A program made the translations under genes and the position numbers. The notes beneath the pieces were generated by a model, which saw only the letters and a list, made by a program, of their open reading frames with translations, was not told where the DNA came from and ran no database searches. From Acanthochlamys bracteata (Eukaryota; Streptophyta; Magnoliopsida; Pandanales; Velloziaceae), in assembly GCA_019914995.1 (NCBI GenBank), contig CM034129.1, positions 6,585,725-6,649,724 of the forward strand: a DNA stretch of 64,000 bases, read 5' to 3'. How positions within the stretch are numbered: the stretch's first letter is position 1; the number at the start of each line of letters is the position of its first letter. This document shows positions 49,041 through 59,243 of this stretch, piece by piece.

Positions 49041-50387
49041 GATCGCGTTACGGGCACCTCATTGCATTAGGGGCATCCGGGCAAGCCAAATCCTGACCGT
49101 CGGATCTCTTGATCCGACTGTCAGGATGTATTCACTCATTTCTCGCTAACTACTACTACGGAGTTACTGTTTAGGGGCAAAAATATAATTTTTGTCCCTA
49201 TTTTACGGACTGTGTTGTATTATTTTTTTTCCCTTATTTTTTTTTTTTCTTATCGTTCTCTCTTTCTCTCCCGTTCTCTTCTGCTCCTAGCAAGGAAATT
49301 CACCGCACGGCAGCAGCCAGCGACGAGATTCGCACTTGCTCTCCTTAATTTCTTCCATTTGTGGCTGGATTCTCGCAAACAAGCTCCCTCGTCTTCACCG
49401 GATCTACTTTCTATTGAATCGGGTGATCCTCTTCCCCGCCAATCGGTTTTGTTTCGTTCTTTTCGATCGCAGATATTTTAACTAATCCATACTGCGGTCG
49501 ATTTCTATTTTTATTTCGATTTTTAATTTTTTTGATTTTTTTTTAAATTCGAATCTTTTTTCAAAAGAAAATCGATCTTCCTCCTGTGATCGGTTTTCTT
49601 TTGAAAAAACTGTTTTCTCTGGATTCTAGTTCAATCTGTTGGTCAAAGATCAAATTTTCATATTTTTAATTTTTTTGGTTTATCTTTTCGCTAAATCGGT
49701 GGCTTTGCCCAAGTGATAATTTGTGGCTTTGTTTGAGAAAGCTTGATTCTTATTGAACACAAACGAATCGCTAGCATAAATATTACGATTTCGATTTATT
49801 TTTTTGAAATTTTCTGGATTCTTTTTTTTTTTTGTGTTGATAAACCGAACAAAAAAATTTGAGCAAGCTTGTGATTTTGTTTTGCAGGCTGTCACTGCTA
49901 CAGAAATCCGGCTGGATTAAGATGGTGAGGTGAGTTGCAGCTCAATTTTATTAGACCTGTGCTTGATTGAATTCTTTGTTACTATCAGGTTGCCTATTAT
50001 TGGCTCGATGTTATTATTATTTTTTTCCTTGAATGATCTTTACATTGCATATTTTAGTTGGATTAGATATAGCACCCTATGATTTCTCAGGTTGATTGAA
50101 TTCTTTATTACTATCAGGTTGCTCATTACTGGCTCGATGTTATTATTATTATTTTTTTGAATGATCTTTACATTGCATATTTTAGTTGGATTAGATATAC
50201 CACCCTATGTATAATACATATAAAGGTTTGAACAAAGAAGTCGTGAGGAGTTTCTTGGACTGTCCCTATTGTGTATGGCATTTGCAACTTTAAATATAAT
50301 GTGTTTAACTCTAGATGTTCATGGTTGTTTGCTAGCATCTTTTCTCCTTTGTGATGTGCTTACAGGTCTCTTTTATCTTCTGCAGAT
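49041..50387 (+). repeat. left arm of the giant inverted repeat
   Basis: Matches 54817-53428 in reverse complement. Contents in order: a terminal GATCGCGTTACGGGCACC, a CCGTCGGATCTCTTGATCCG palindrome, a pyrimidine-rich leader, ATGGTGAG followed by a GTGAGT donor at 49930, and two 129-bp tandem copies at 49963-50091 and 50092-50220. Open frames across the leader have no recognisable motif. Confidence 0.8.
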
Positions 50388-50702
50388 GGCTTAGAATTTG
50401 GCTTTGACTATGGCTTTGGCTTTAGAGGCAACTAACCTTGAACATGGCAGCAGCTCGATTGCTGGTAAACATGGTCTTGAAGCTTTGTCTTGGACCTGAT
50501 ATTCAGTTCTTCTCCAATGCTTTAGAGGAAAGAGATGATCTGTAGCGTTTTTTCTTTTAGACTTAGTATTATGTACTAATTGTAATCCATTAGGTTAGGT
50601 GTTATATTTTATGTACTCAGATGACCAGTAGTTCTGAGTTATTTTTATGTATTTCAGTGTAGGTTTTGTAATTATGTAATGACAAATGTTGTAATCATTT
50701 TA
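50388..50702. other. loop region left of the copia insertion
   Basis: Continues the transcription-unit-like sequence of the left arm beyond the inverted repeat, with ATGGCAGCAGC and polyadenylation-like AT-rich sequence near 50560-50640. No protein motif is seen; in-frame stops follow quickly after each ATG. Confidence 0.35.
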
Positions 50703-50707
50703 GAATC

Positions 50708-50841
50708 TGAAACAATTGATAAAGAAATAATAATGAAATTGAATAGATAGAATTGTCATCACTATGATTTACATGTATAGATATTTATAGAGTACATATA
50801 ATGGGCTTGTCTCATATATAGCCCGATAATATAGTTCAATA
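50708..50841 (-). repeat. copia 3' LTR
   Basis: 134 bp; on the minus strand it begins TATTGAACTATATTATC and ends TTGTTTCA. The upstream polypurine tract GAGGGGGGA confirms its role as the 3' LTR. The flanking GAATC is the target duplication. Confidence 0.93.
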
Positions 50842-50854
50842 TCCCCCCTCAAAC

Positions 50855-52206
50855 TCATGATGGGTCAAACAATATGAGTTTGTTCAATAATGTTTGAAAT
50901 CTCGGTATTGGATGCGATTTTGTAAAAAAATCTGCCAGTTGATCAGTAGAGGCAACATGTGGTAAAGAAATAGTACCTGATAGAAAATGCTCACGAACGA
51001 AGTGACAGTCAATCTAAATATGTTTCGTTCGTTCATGAAAAACTGGATTGCTTGCAATCTGAATAGCACTCCGATTGTCACAGTAAAGAGGAGTAGCTTT
51101 TACAAAAGTAACCCCCATATCAATAAGTAATCTCCGCACATGAATAATCTCCCTTGTGGTCGCAGCCATAGCTCGATACTCGGCTTCTGTTGAAGAACAA
51201 GCAACGACGTTCTGTTTCTTACTGCGCCACGAAATCAATGAATCACCAATGAATAAGCAGAAACCTGTAGTAGAACGTCTAGTGGTTGGATCACCAGCCC
51301 AATCTGCATCAGTAAAAGCTCGAAGCTCCAAAGTAGATGTGGAAAACATAAACAAAGAGCGAGTAATAGTGCCTTGAAGATATCTGAGAATTCTGTGTAA
51401 AGCACTATAATGTGCTGATCGCGGTGCAGAAACAAATTGGCTGACCACACTTACTGCATGAGAAATGTCTGGCCTCGTCATACAAAGATAGACAAGCTGA
51501 CCGACAAGCCGTCTGTACCGAGTAGGATCTGTGAGAGGCTCACCATCTGTAGGACGAAGTTTCACATGAAGCTCTAAAGGAGTATCAACCGCCCGACTAT
51601 CAGATAAGCCTGCAGATTTAATAATATCAGAAGTATATTTTTGTTGAGAAATAAGAATTCCTCTAGCACTTTGCACAATCTCCAGTTTAAGAAAATAGCG
51701 TAGATATCCAAGGTCCTTCATCTGAAACTGTTGATGTAGGTGCTTTTTCGTAGCTGCAATACCTGCAATATCATCCCCTGTTAAAATCATATCATCGACA
51801 TATAATAACAGAAGTACCCGCCTTTGCGGTGAGGACCGCACAAATAAAGAGTGATCTTGAGAACTCTGCTGAAATCCTGCCTTTGTAATAGCTCGACGAA
51901 AACACTCAAACCAAGCTCTAGGAGCTTGTTTGAGTCCATAAATAGCACGACGAAGACGACATACATGACCTGGAGGAGTAGAAAGACCTGAAGGTGGCTG
52001 CATATAAACAACCTCCGATAATGTACCATGAAGAAAAGCATTCTTCACATCCATCTGATAAAGAGACCACTGACGTATAGCAGCGACTGCTAATAGAGTG
52101 CGAACAGTAGTCATTTGGGCAACAGGAGCAAATGTCTCATCATAATCAATCCCATATTCCTGAGTAAAGCCTCTGGCAACAAGACGAGCCTTATTCCTCA
52201 AACTAG
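50855..52206 (-). pseudogene. copia reverse transcriptase-RNase H remnant
   Basis: The minus-strand frame begins within the reverse transcriptase at KARLVARGFTQEYGIDYDET, continues through LYQMDVKNAFLHG, YGLKQAPRAWF and the catalytic LLLYVDDMILTG, and then the RNase H core (FTDADWAGDPTTRRSTTGFC, STEAEYRAMA). One in-frame TAG at 51014-51016 interrupts the RNase H tail, after which the same frame runs 52 more codons to a natural-looking TGA at 50855. The N-terminal part of pol and all of gag are absent, and the upstream poly-Lys is only a translated poly(A) run. The surviving part is well preserved, consistent with a fairly recent insertion. Confidence 0.92.
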
Positions 52207-52353
52207 GGTTTCTTTTTTTTTTTTTTTTTTTTTTTTGCTTGATTGCTAGCAAAGAGGAAAAAATAAAATTTTATGTGTAGAAAAGAAAAATTAGATGAAA
52301 TTGATGAAGATGATAAATCGAAAAAGAAATCGAAAAATTTTCAAAATCAACTT

Positions 52354-52366
52354 GGCTCTGATACCA
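52354..52366 (-). other. copia primer-binding site
   Basis: TGGTATCAGAGCC on the minus strand, complementary to the 3' end of initiator-Met tRNA, directly next to the LTR. Confidence 0.9.
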
Positions 52367-52500
52367 TGAAACAATTGATGAAAAAATAATAATGAAATTG
52401 AATAGATAGAATTGTCATCACTATGATTTACATGTATAGATATTTATAAAGTATATATAATGGACTTGTCTCATATATAGCCTGATAATATAGTTCAATA
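52367..52500 (-). repeat. copia 5' LTR
   Basis: 134 bp, differing from the 3' LTR at six positions. Bounded by the primer-binding site on one side and the GAATC target duplication on the other. Confidence 0.93.
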
Positions 52501-52505
52501 GAATC

Positions 52506-53067
52506 AATGGTATAGTATCGGTAGTTTATTGGTTTAAGCTTCTTGTCTCATTATATTTCAATAAAAATTCAATCGGAATGTGATGTGAATCTAAAAAAGA
52601 TTGAATGCGCAATGCAATAATGTTCAATTTAATATAGTAAGTAATAATGATTCAGTTAGTAATGCTGAAGCCTGAAACTTGGAAAGAAAAAATAGTATTA
52701 AAAGAAAACAATCGAATAAAAGCAAGAAGCTAAACAAAAGTCAACATTGCCAGATTTAAATTAAAACAACATTCACAAACCACATTGCACTGAATATTCT
52801 TGCATTTATATTCAATTGTTTTGCATTGGACATTCTAAATAAAGTTTACATTTCAGTGAACTTTATATCAGAAAAAAAAATTCTGCGCAAAACTTAGTCT
52901 TTACATCAACACAACAACAATAGTTTACAAAACACAACACAGTTTCTTTAACCAGTCAAGTATAGTTTCAATACAACAGAAGGGAAGCACACTGAACAAC
53001 TAGGCCCAATGCAGAGCTGCAACCATGTTTAACAAGCATTGAGCTGCTGCTGCTTCAGGATGCTGCT
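52506..53067. other. loop region right of the copia insertion
   Basis: AT-rich sequence with no coding motif; the unique centre of the giant inverted-repeat element. Confidence 0.4.
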
Positions 53068-53415
53068 AGGGATATTACACGCTAGAAGCTGTACTAGTGA
53101 AGTGCTAAAGCAACCTTCTAACAACATAAACAGATAATTTTCTAAATGCAGCAGATAGTATTGGTGATCCATATAGTAGAGCATATTGAAATGATTATAC
53201 AGTATGCAGTAGTGCCATGCAAATCAACAAACATTAGTCATGATTTCAATAGCACATCTGCATACTATATCCACTATAATCATTTACAGGTGTTGTACTA
53301 TATGCATCAGCACTACTATGTCTATTTTGGTTGCAACCAAAAAATTACCTGTCTAAGTTGTTAGAAGGTTGATTTAGCACTTCACCAGTAAAATTTCTGG
53401 TGTGTAATATCCTGG
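53068..53415. repeat. secondary palindrome in the loop
   Basis: 53068-53140 (GGATATTACACGCTAGAAG..., GAAGTGCTAAAGCAACCTTC) matches the reverse complement of 53343-53415. The interior also pairs partly (ATTGAAATGATTAT with CATGATTTCAAT and others). A fold-back of about 350 bp inside the larger inverted repeat. Confidence 0.6.
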
Positions 53416-53427
53416 CTCAGAAGCTTT

Positions 53428-54817
53428 ATCTGTAGAAGATAATAGAGACCTATTAGCACATCACAAAGAAGAAAAGATGCTAGCAAACAACTATGAACTC
53501 TAGAGTTGAACACATACTATTTAAAGTTGTAAATGCCGTATAACAACAGGAGCAGTCCAAGGAAGTCCTCATGGCTTCTTTGTTCAAACCTTTATATGTA
53601 TTGTACATAGCTTTGATGAATCATAGGATGCTATATCTAATCCAACTAAAATATGCAATTTAAAGAGCATTCAAAAATAAAAATAAAAATATAGCCTACA
53701 ATGAGAAACCTGATAGTAACAAAATATGCTATATCTATTTAAAGTTGCAAATGCTATATAACAACAACAACTGCAAATGCTATATCTAATCCAACTAAAA
53801 TATGCAATGTAATGAGCATTCAAGAAAAAAAAATAATAACATCGAGCCAATAATGAGCAACCTGATAGTAACAAAGAATTCAATCAAGCACAGGTCTAAC
53901 AAAATTGAGCTGCAACTCACCTCACCATCTTAATCCAGCCGGATTTCTGCACCAGTAACAGCTTGCAAAACAAAATCACAAGCTTGCTCAGAATTTTTGT
54001 TTGGTTTATCAACACTAACAAAAAAAAAAAAGATCCAGAAAATTTAAAAGAAAAATCAAAATCGTAATCTTTATGCTAGCAATTCGTTTGTGTTCAACAA
54101 GAATCAAGCTTTCTCAAACACAACCACAAATTAATCACTTGGGCGAAGCCACTGGTTTACCGAAAAGATAAACAAAAAACATAGAAAATAAAAAATATGG
54201 AAAATTGATCTTGAACCAACATGTTGAACTAGAATTCAGAGAATACAGTTTTTTCAAAAGAAAACCGATCACAGGAGGAAGAACGGTTTTCTTTTGAAAA
54301 CAGATTCGAATTTGAAAAAATGGGAAAAAATTAAAAATCGAAATAAAAATAGAAATCGACCGTAGTATGGACTAGTTAGAATATCTGCGATCGAAAAGAA
54401 CGAAACAAAATTGATCGGCGGGGAAGAGGATCACCGGATTCAATAAGAAGTAGATCCGGTGAAGGCGAGGGAGCTCGTTTGCGAGAATCCAGCCACAAAT
54501 GGAAGAAATTGAGGAAAGCAAGTGTGAATCTCGTCGCTGGCTGCTGCCGTGTGGCGGATTTTGCCGCTCGGAGCAAAGAGAACGGGAGAGAAAGAGAGAA
54601 CGATAGAGAAGAGAAAAAGAAGGAAAAAGAAACAATACAACACAGTCTGTAAAATAGGGACGAAAATTATATATTTGCCCCTTTTAAACAGTAACTCCGT
54701 AGTAGTAGTTAGCAAGAAATGAGTGAATACATCCTGACAGTCGGATCAAGAGATCCGACGATCAGGATTTGGTGTGCCCGGGCGCCCCTAATGCAATGAG
54801 GTGCCCATAACGCAATC
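53428..54817 (-). repeat. right arm of the giant inverted repeat
   Basis: Inverted copy of 49041-50387 with scattered substitutions and small indels. It keeps the same order of blocks, including the tandem-duplicated segment (GTTACTATCAGGTT units) and the ATGGTGAG|GTGAGT site. The outer tip GATTGCGTTATGGGCACC ends at 54817, with copy C of the palindromic family starting 9 bp away. Confidence 0.8.
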
Positions 54818-54825
54818 ATATATGG

Positions 54826-55209
54826 ATGGGGATAAGGGCACCCTATTCTTAGGAGCACCCTTTTCAACCTAAAATTTCAAATTCAATCTCCACCGTTATA
54901 TATGAAGAACTATTAGTAAAAAATATACTAATAAAATTTCAGGTTAATCGGAATACAAATCGATTTTCATCCGGCGTTTGATCAAATGATATAAATAATA
55001 AAATTTGATAAAGATGTTCTTTTCCTTTTTATGTCATTTTGATTAAGAGATTTGATGGAAATCAATTTATGATCCGATTGAGTTAAAATTTTGTAGCCGT
55101 TTTTGTAATTCATAATTTTTCATATCCAACGGTGGAGATGATATTTAAAATTTTTTATGCATCTTTTTAGAAGAGGGTGCCCTAAGGGTGGGGTGTCCCT
55201 ATCCCCACC
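54826..55209. repeat. palindromic element, copy C
   Basis: Starts GGGGATAAGGGCACCC and ends GGTGTCCCTATCCCC next to (TA)n. The arms contain CAATCTCCACCGTT and its inverse AACGGTGGAGAT. Same architecture as copies A, E and F, but a distinct subfamily by sequence. Confidence 0.7.
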
Positions 55210-55218
55210 TATATATAT

Positions 55219-55402
55219 ATGATTGCGTTATGGGCACCTCATTTGATCAAACGCTGGATGGAAATCGATTTGTATTCCGATTAACTTGAAATTTTGTTAG
55301 TATATTTTTTACTAATAGTTCTTCATATCTAACGGTGGAGATTGAATTTGAAACTTTAGATTGAAAAGGGTGCTCCTAAGAATAGGGTGCCCTTATTCCC
55401 AT

Positions 55403-55404
<2 letters not shown>
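55219..55404. repeat. half-element D: terminal motif of the giant element fused to an arm of copy C
   Basis: Begins GATTGCGTTATGGGCACCTC, the exact right-tip sequence of the giant inverted repeat, and passes directly at ATTTGATCAAACGC into an inverted copy of the left arm of copy C (ending AGGGTGCCCTTATTCCCATCC). Flanked by (TA)n on both sides. Probably formed by recombination or template switching. Confidence 0.65.
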
Positions 55405-55435
<31 letters not shown>

Positions 55436-55437
<2 letters not shown>

Positions 55438-55861
55438 AATAGGATAGAGGTACATGGTATTTTTAGACGCACATTGGTGCATATGCCGGCAAAAAATGAC
55501 CGGCGATATCTCCAAATCTAATTTCTACGTTAGATATGGAGAACCATGAGTTGCAAACATGTTATTAAAATTTCAATTCAATTGGTATACGAATCGACAA
55601 ACATGGAAACTCTTGATCAAAATCACACAAAAAGTTAAAATTACCAAACTATATATATATTTCGTTTTTGTGTCATTTTGATTAAGAGTTCTGATGAAAG
55701 TCGATTCATATTCCGATTGAGCTAAAATTTTAATAACATGTTGCAACTCATGGTTCTCCATATCTAACGGTAGAGATTAAATTTGGAGATTTCACCGGCC
55801 AGTTTTGGTTGGCATGTGCACCAATGTGCCTATAAGAACACCATGTGCCTCTTCCTATCCC
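55436..55861. repeat. palindromic element, copy E
   Basis: Inverted repeat of about 425 bp between two (TA)n runs (55405-55435 and 55862-55875). Tips are GGAATAGGATAGAGGTACATGG and CATGTGCCTCTTCCTATCC. The central loop contains a short (TA)n. No coding capacity. Confidence 0.75.
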
Positions 55862-55875
55862 TATATATATATATA

Positions 55876-56259
55876 GTGGAGGGATAGGGGCACTCTCTTT
55901 TTAAGGGTACTCCCTCCCCGGTTTATGACCGGAGTGACCTCTAAATTTAATCTCCACCGTTGGATATTAAAATTATGAGTTAAAAACCTCCCTATAAAAT
56001 TTCAGCTCAATCGGATCATGAATTCACCTCCATCCAATCACTTGATCAACATGATAGAAAGTAAGAAAACTTAAAAATATATATGTTGTATCATTTCTAT
56101 CATCTTGATCAAGTGATCGGATGGAGGTAAATTCGTGATCCGATTGAGCTGAAATTTTATGGGTAGATTTCTAACTCATAATTTTCATATCAAACGGTGG
56201 AGATTAGATTTGGAAGTCACTTCGGCCATAAACCGAAAAGAGAGTGCTCCTATTCCTCT
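55876..56259. repeat. palindromic element, copy F
   Basis: Tips GTGGAGGGATAGGGGCACTC and GAGTGCTCCTATTCCTC, between (TA)n runs (55862-55875 and 56260-56284). Internally very similar to copy A (CGGTTTATGACCGGAGTGAC, CCGATTGAGCTGAAATTTTA), so A, B and F form one subfamily. Confidence 0.75.
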
Positions 56260-56284
56260 TATATATATATATATATATATATAT

Positions 56285-56670
56285 GTACAATTCATCTATA
56301 TCTTTTTATTTTTAAAAAAAATTTAAAATACTATAAAAAATTTATTAATAAAATTAAATTATAAATAAAATGAAAAGTAGCGCGACGCGGCAGTGCAAGC
56401 AACACTTTGTTTGCACCTTAAGCAGTTTATCTTTGTACAGATCATAACCAATAAGTTTTTTTTTTTTTTTGAATTCGATAAAAAATGATAAATTTTTGAA
56501 TTAATAATTATTTTATTGTATAAAAACATTTTTTACTTTATTTCTTAAATAAAATTTTCTAACATATTTAGTAACATTTTGACAAAATATTCTTAGAAGT
56601 TCTCAATTTTCTTCCTTTTTTCTTCTTATTCTTAATAAATCAGTCTTGCAACATTATTTCTAAATACATA
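56285..56670. other. AT-rich spacer
   Basis: Sequence between palindrome copy F and the gypsy-like LTR; a T run near 56460. Nothing else seen. Confidence 0.4.
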
Positions 56671-57054
56671 TAATACAACTTAAGGTCTAAACCGAAGCTC
56701 ACACAAGCTAAATAAACTACTAAGGAAAAAAACTAATTTTATCAATAACAAAACCTTTTCTTACTTAGAGGTTATGCCACTTATTTATAACTAGAAAAAT
56801 ACACTTAACTTAGAACTTTTCTAAAATCCCAACTCTCCCCGATAAATGTCCTACTGTAAACAAACTCCACGGTTTCTAAGGCACTCAACATCCTACCCAA
56901 CGACTAAGAGTCCTGACTGGATTCTACTTCTGCATCTGGTACCAAATAAAGTCCGGGCATAATTCAACTTTTGCCTAGGCAAATTTTTAGAGCCAAGCCA
57001 AAATTTTAGAAGTGCGCGAGTGCATTAGACATTGCACCCAAGGCACAACCGGCA
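56671..57054 (-). repeat. gypsy-like 3' LTR
   Basis: About 384 bp, similar throughout to 58856-59243. On the minus strand it begins TGCCGGTTGTGCC. Boundaries come from where similarity stops and may be off by a few bases. Confidence 0.7.
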
Positions 57055-57300
57055 TATTTTTTAGACTAAGGTTTGTCAACTGCGAGACTCTCCCTTCTCT
57101 TATTTCTTACAACACAAAATCTTATCATTATATTGTGAATCTGATTTCAAACCTACGTCAATCTGTCATTACCATCCCTAAGCTTTCTAGCGATTGAATG
57201 CTTAGAACTAAATCCATGCCCCCTAAAGGAAAGGGGTACACATCCACTACTAACTTGATTCCCTTCGCCATTACGGAAACACGTTTATGGAGAACTTCAA

Positions 57301-57567
57301 TTAATAGGGTCGGCTATCTGCGAACTCCACCTTGAGAGGCCGCACTGCCACATATGGTAGCTTCAAATGCTTAGCCAAGTGGTTCGATATAGAGTTATGT
57401 GTGCTCCTCGAGTCAAGTAATATGAAAACTTTTTGCTTCTTAATCTTACCCACTATCCGAAGAGTTTGAGGGCCAACCATACCATGTATGGCACTAAGAG
57501 ATAAGGTGGCATCTTTGGTTAACTCCTCCTCTAAATCTTCATCACCGACTTCCTCTGGACTGATCAT
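57301..57567 (-). pseudogene. gypsy retropepsin fragment
   Basis: The frame includes ATLSLSAIHGMVGPQTLRIV and KVFILLDSRSTHNSISNHLA. This matches the gypsy protease region (ILLDSGSTHNFI), with the catalytic DSG changed to DSR. It ends soon after and no reverse transcriptase follows. Confidence 0.75.
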
Positions 57568-57649
57568 TATGATAGTATATAGTTTTTGTTACACATTTAT
57601 GTCCCCTCTTGTACTTCTCATCACAATACAGGCACAATCCATTAACGCG

Positions 57650-58673
57650 TCTAGGTTGATTTCTGCAACAGACAGACTGGTTGTTTTCTGTTTTTTCTGC
57701 AAAGCACCTGACTAGAAGGAACTCTTAGTTGGATGACTATTTGCTCGGCTATACCCTGTGCTGGTGTTAGATGATTGAGCAAAAGAGTTTCACCCAGATC
57801 GTAGTGATTGTTGCTCACTAGATGCCTTATGCTCATATATCTTTGCCAACATGTAGGTTGTTTGTAGATCCTTTGGTCTTGCTGCCATCACCTCCATAGC
57901 AATCTTCTTTGTAAGTCCTCTACACAACCCCCAATTAGGTCCAACTTAGTAGTATGTGGTAGCCTGATTTGTAAAACTGCAAATGTGGCTTGGTATTCTC
58001 CAACAGAGCCCGACTGATGCAATTGATGTAGGGAGTGGCTCGGGTTACCGATGCAATTCGGCCTAAACCTGTTAACCAAAGCTTCCGGCATTTCCTTCCA
58101 AGTGTAACGAGGCTTGTTATGCTCAAAAATTTGACTCCATCGATTGGCTTTACCTTAGAAATATATAATAGCTATGTGTACCCGTTCCCATGGAAAGGTG
58201 TAATAGAATTTGAAGTATTTTCTCAGTGCTATTAAGTCATTCGTGCGGTTCGTTTCCAATAGGAAACTTGTGCCTCTCCTTATATGATGTGTGATATGAT
58301 TCTTGTTGGTAGGTGTTGTGTTGATTTGGTTGGCTGGTGACTTGTGGCGCCGGAGAATGAACTGTATGTAGTGAATAAGCAGATTGCCCCGCTTTTGCAT
58401 TGTGGCTATGGTGGCTTCCTTACTGGACCTTTGTTGCCAATGACTATCAAGGTTATTAGAACAGTTAGTAGGGGTTGTTTCAAAGATACCTGGTGCAAGT
58501 GTTGAGGCTGCTTGGGTAGATTTAAGGATGGTGAATGCACTGCCTTCCGTATCTTTAAGCGATGAGTCCTCTCTAGATTCCCTTGACTGCTGTCTTTGAT
58601 GCCCTTGTGTTAGACTTTTGTTCATAGCAATGACTACCATTATCTCCGTGAGTTGAGCGATGTTGTTAGACAT
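57650..58673 (-). pseudogene. gypsy gag remnant
   Basis: Minus-strand frames read MSNNIAQLTEIMVVI at 58673, then (with frame changes) a Gln/Ser-rich segment, and near 58091-57888 MPEALVNRFRPNC, QLHQSGSVGEYQATF and LQIRLPHTTKLDLI. This resembles the retrotransposon gag core (RF.......L..L.Q.GSV.EY...F). Frameshifts break the frame several times. Confidence 0.65.
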
Positions 58674-58855
58674 CCTACGTATCTCATCGTAAAGACTAGG
58701 CTCATCGTCAACCTATACGAATTTGGCGGAAGTCAAAAAATGGTGGTGATTATAGAGAGCTACCCATGACCATAGTGATGGTTGCTTCGGGCATCTTTAG
58801 CGAATCGGGGATGGGTGAACGACATTTTTCTGTAGAACCGACTCTGATACCAAGT

Positions 58856-59243
58856 TAATACAACTTAAGATGTAAACCGAAGCTCATACAAGCTAAATAA
58901 ACTATTAAGAAAGAAAACTAATTTATTGATAAAGGACCTTCCCTAAGTTAGAGGTTATGCCACTTATTATAACTAGAGAAATACATTTAAGTTATATCTC
59001 TTCTAAAATCTCAACTCTCCCCTACAAAAGTCCTACTGTAAACAAACTCTAAGAGTCACTAAAGGAGTCAACATCCTATCCAACAACTAAGAGTCGTGAT
59101 TGGGCTCTACTTCTTTTTGGTACCTTGTACCAAACAGAGCTCGAGAACAATTCAACTTTTGCCTAGGTAAATTTTTGGCGCCAAGCCAAAATTTTGAAAA
59201 GTGCCCGGGTGCATTAGACATTGGATCCAAGACACACCTGACA
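58856..59243 (-). repeat. gypsy-like 5' LTR
   Basis: About 388 bp, partner of 56671-57054, next to the primer-binding site. On the minus strand it begins TGTCAGGTGTGTC. Confidence 0.7.

Larger units (their letters stand above)
50708..52500 (-). mobile_element. internally deleted Ty1/copia element with LTRs and target duplication
   Basis: Both 134-bp LTRs are present (50708-50841 and 52367-52500). I count six differences between them, 128/134 identical. A 5-bp target duplication GAATC flanks the element at 50703-50707 and 52501-52505. On the minus strand the iMet-type primer site TGGTATCAGAGCC at 52354-52366 abuts the 5' LTR, and the polypurine tract GAGGGGGGA abuts the 3' LTR. The interior keeps only reverse transcriptase and RNase H. 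Gag, protease and integrase are missing, with a poly(A) run (minus strand) at the junction near 52211-52236. It was inserted into the loop of the giant inverted-repeat element. Confidence 0.93.
49041..54817. mobile_element. 5.8-kb element with about 1.35-kb terminal inverted repeats
   Basis: The left arm 49041-50387 and right arm 53428-54817 are inverted copies over their full length, both ending GATYGCGTTAYGGGCACCTC at the outer tips. Both arms contain the same pyrimidine-rich leader-like sequence (CTCTCTTTCTCTCCCGTTCT), a conserved GGATTAAGATGGTGAG|GTGAGT splice-donor-like site, and a tandem-duplicated segment. The arms therefore look like a duplicated 5' end of a transcription unit. ATATATG flanks both ends and may be the target duplication. 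The loop holds an inserted copia element. No transposase is seen. The superfamily is unknown; gene-fragment capture is inferred. Confidence 0.7.
56671..59243 (-). mobile_element. internally deleted Ty3/gypsy-like LTR element
   Basis: Two similar direct LTRs at about 56671-57054 and 58856-59243 share CCGAAGCTC, GAGGTTATGCCACTTAT, ATTCAACTTTTGCCTAGG and GCATTAGACATTG. On the minus strand a primer site (TTGGTATCAGAGTCGG) lies just inside the right LTR near 58840-58853, followed by gag and part of the aspartic protease. Reverse transcriptase and integrase are missing, so the internal region is only about 1.8 kb. No clear target duplication was seen. Confidence 0.75.

Noticed and set aside
52207-52252. 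Poly-Lys N-terminus in front of the copia reverse transcriptase
   Set aside because: A translated poly(A) run at a deletion junction, not part of the polyprotein.
48285-56284. CRISPR array or satellite interpretation of the repeated units
   Set aside because: Units are long palindromes separated by TA microsatellites in a plant nuclear context, with no regular spacers.
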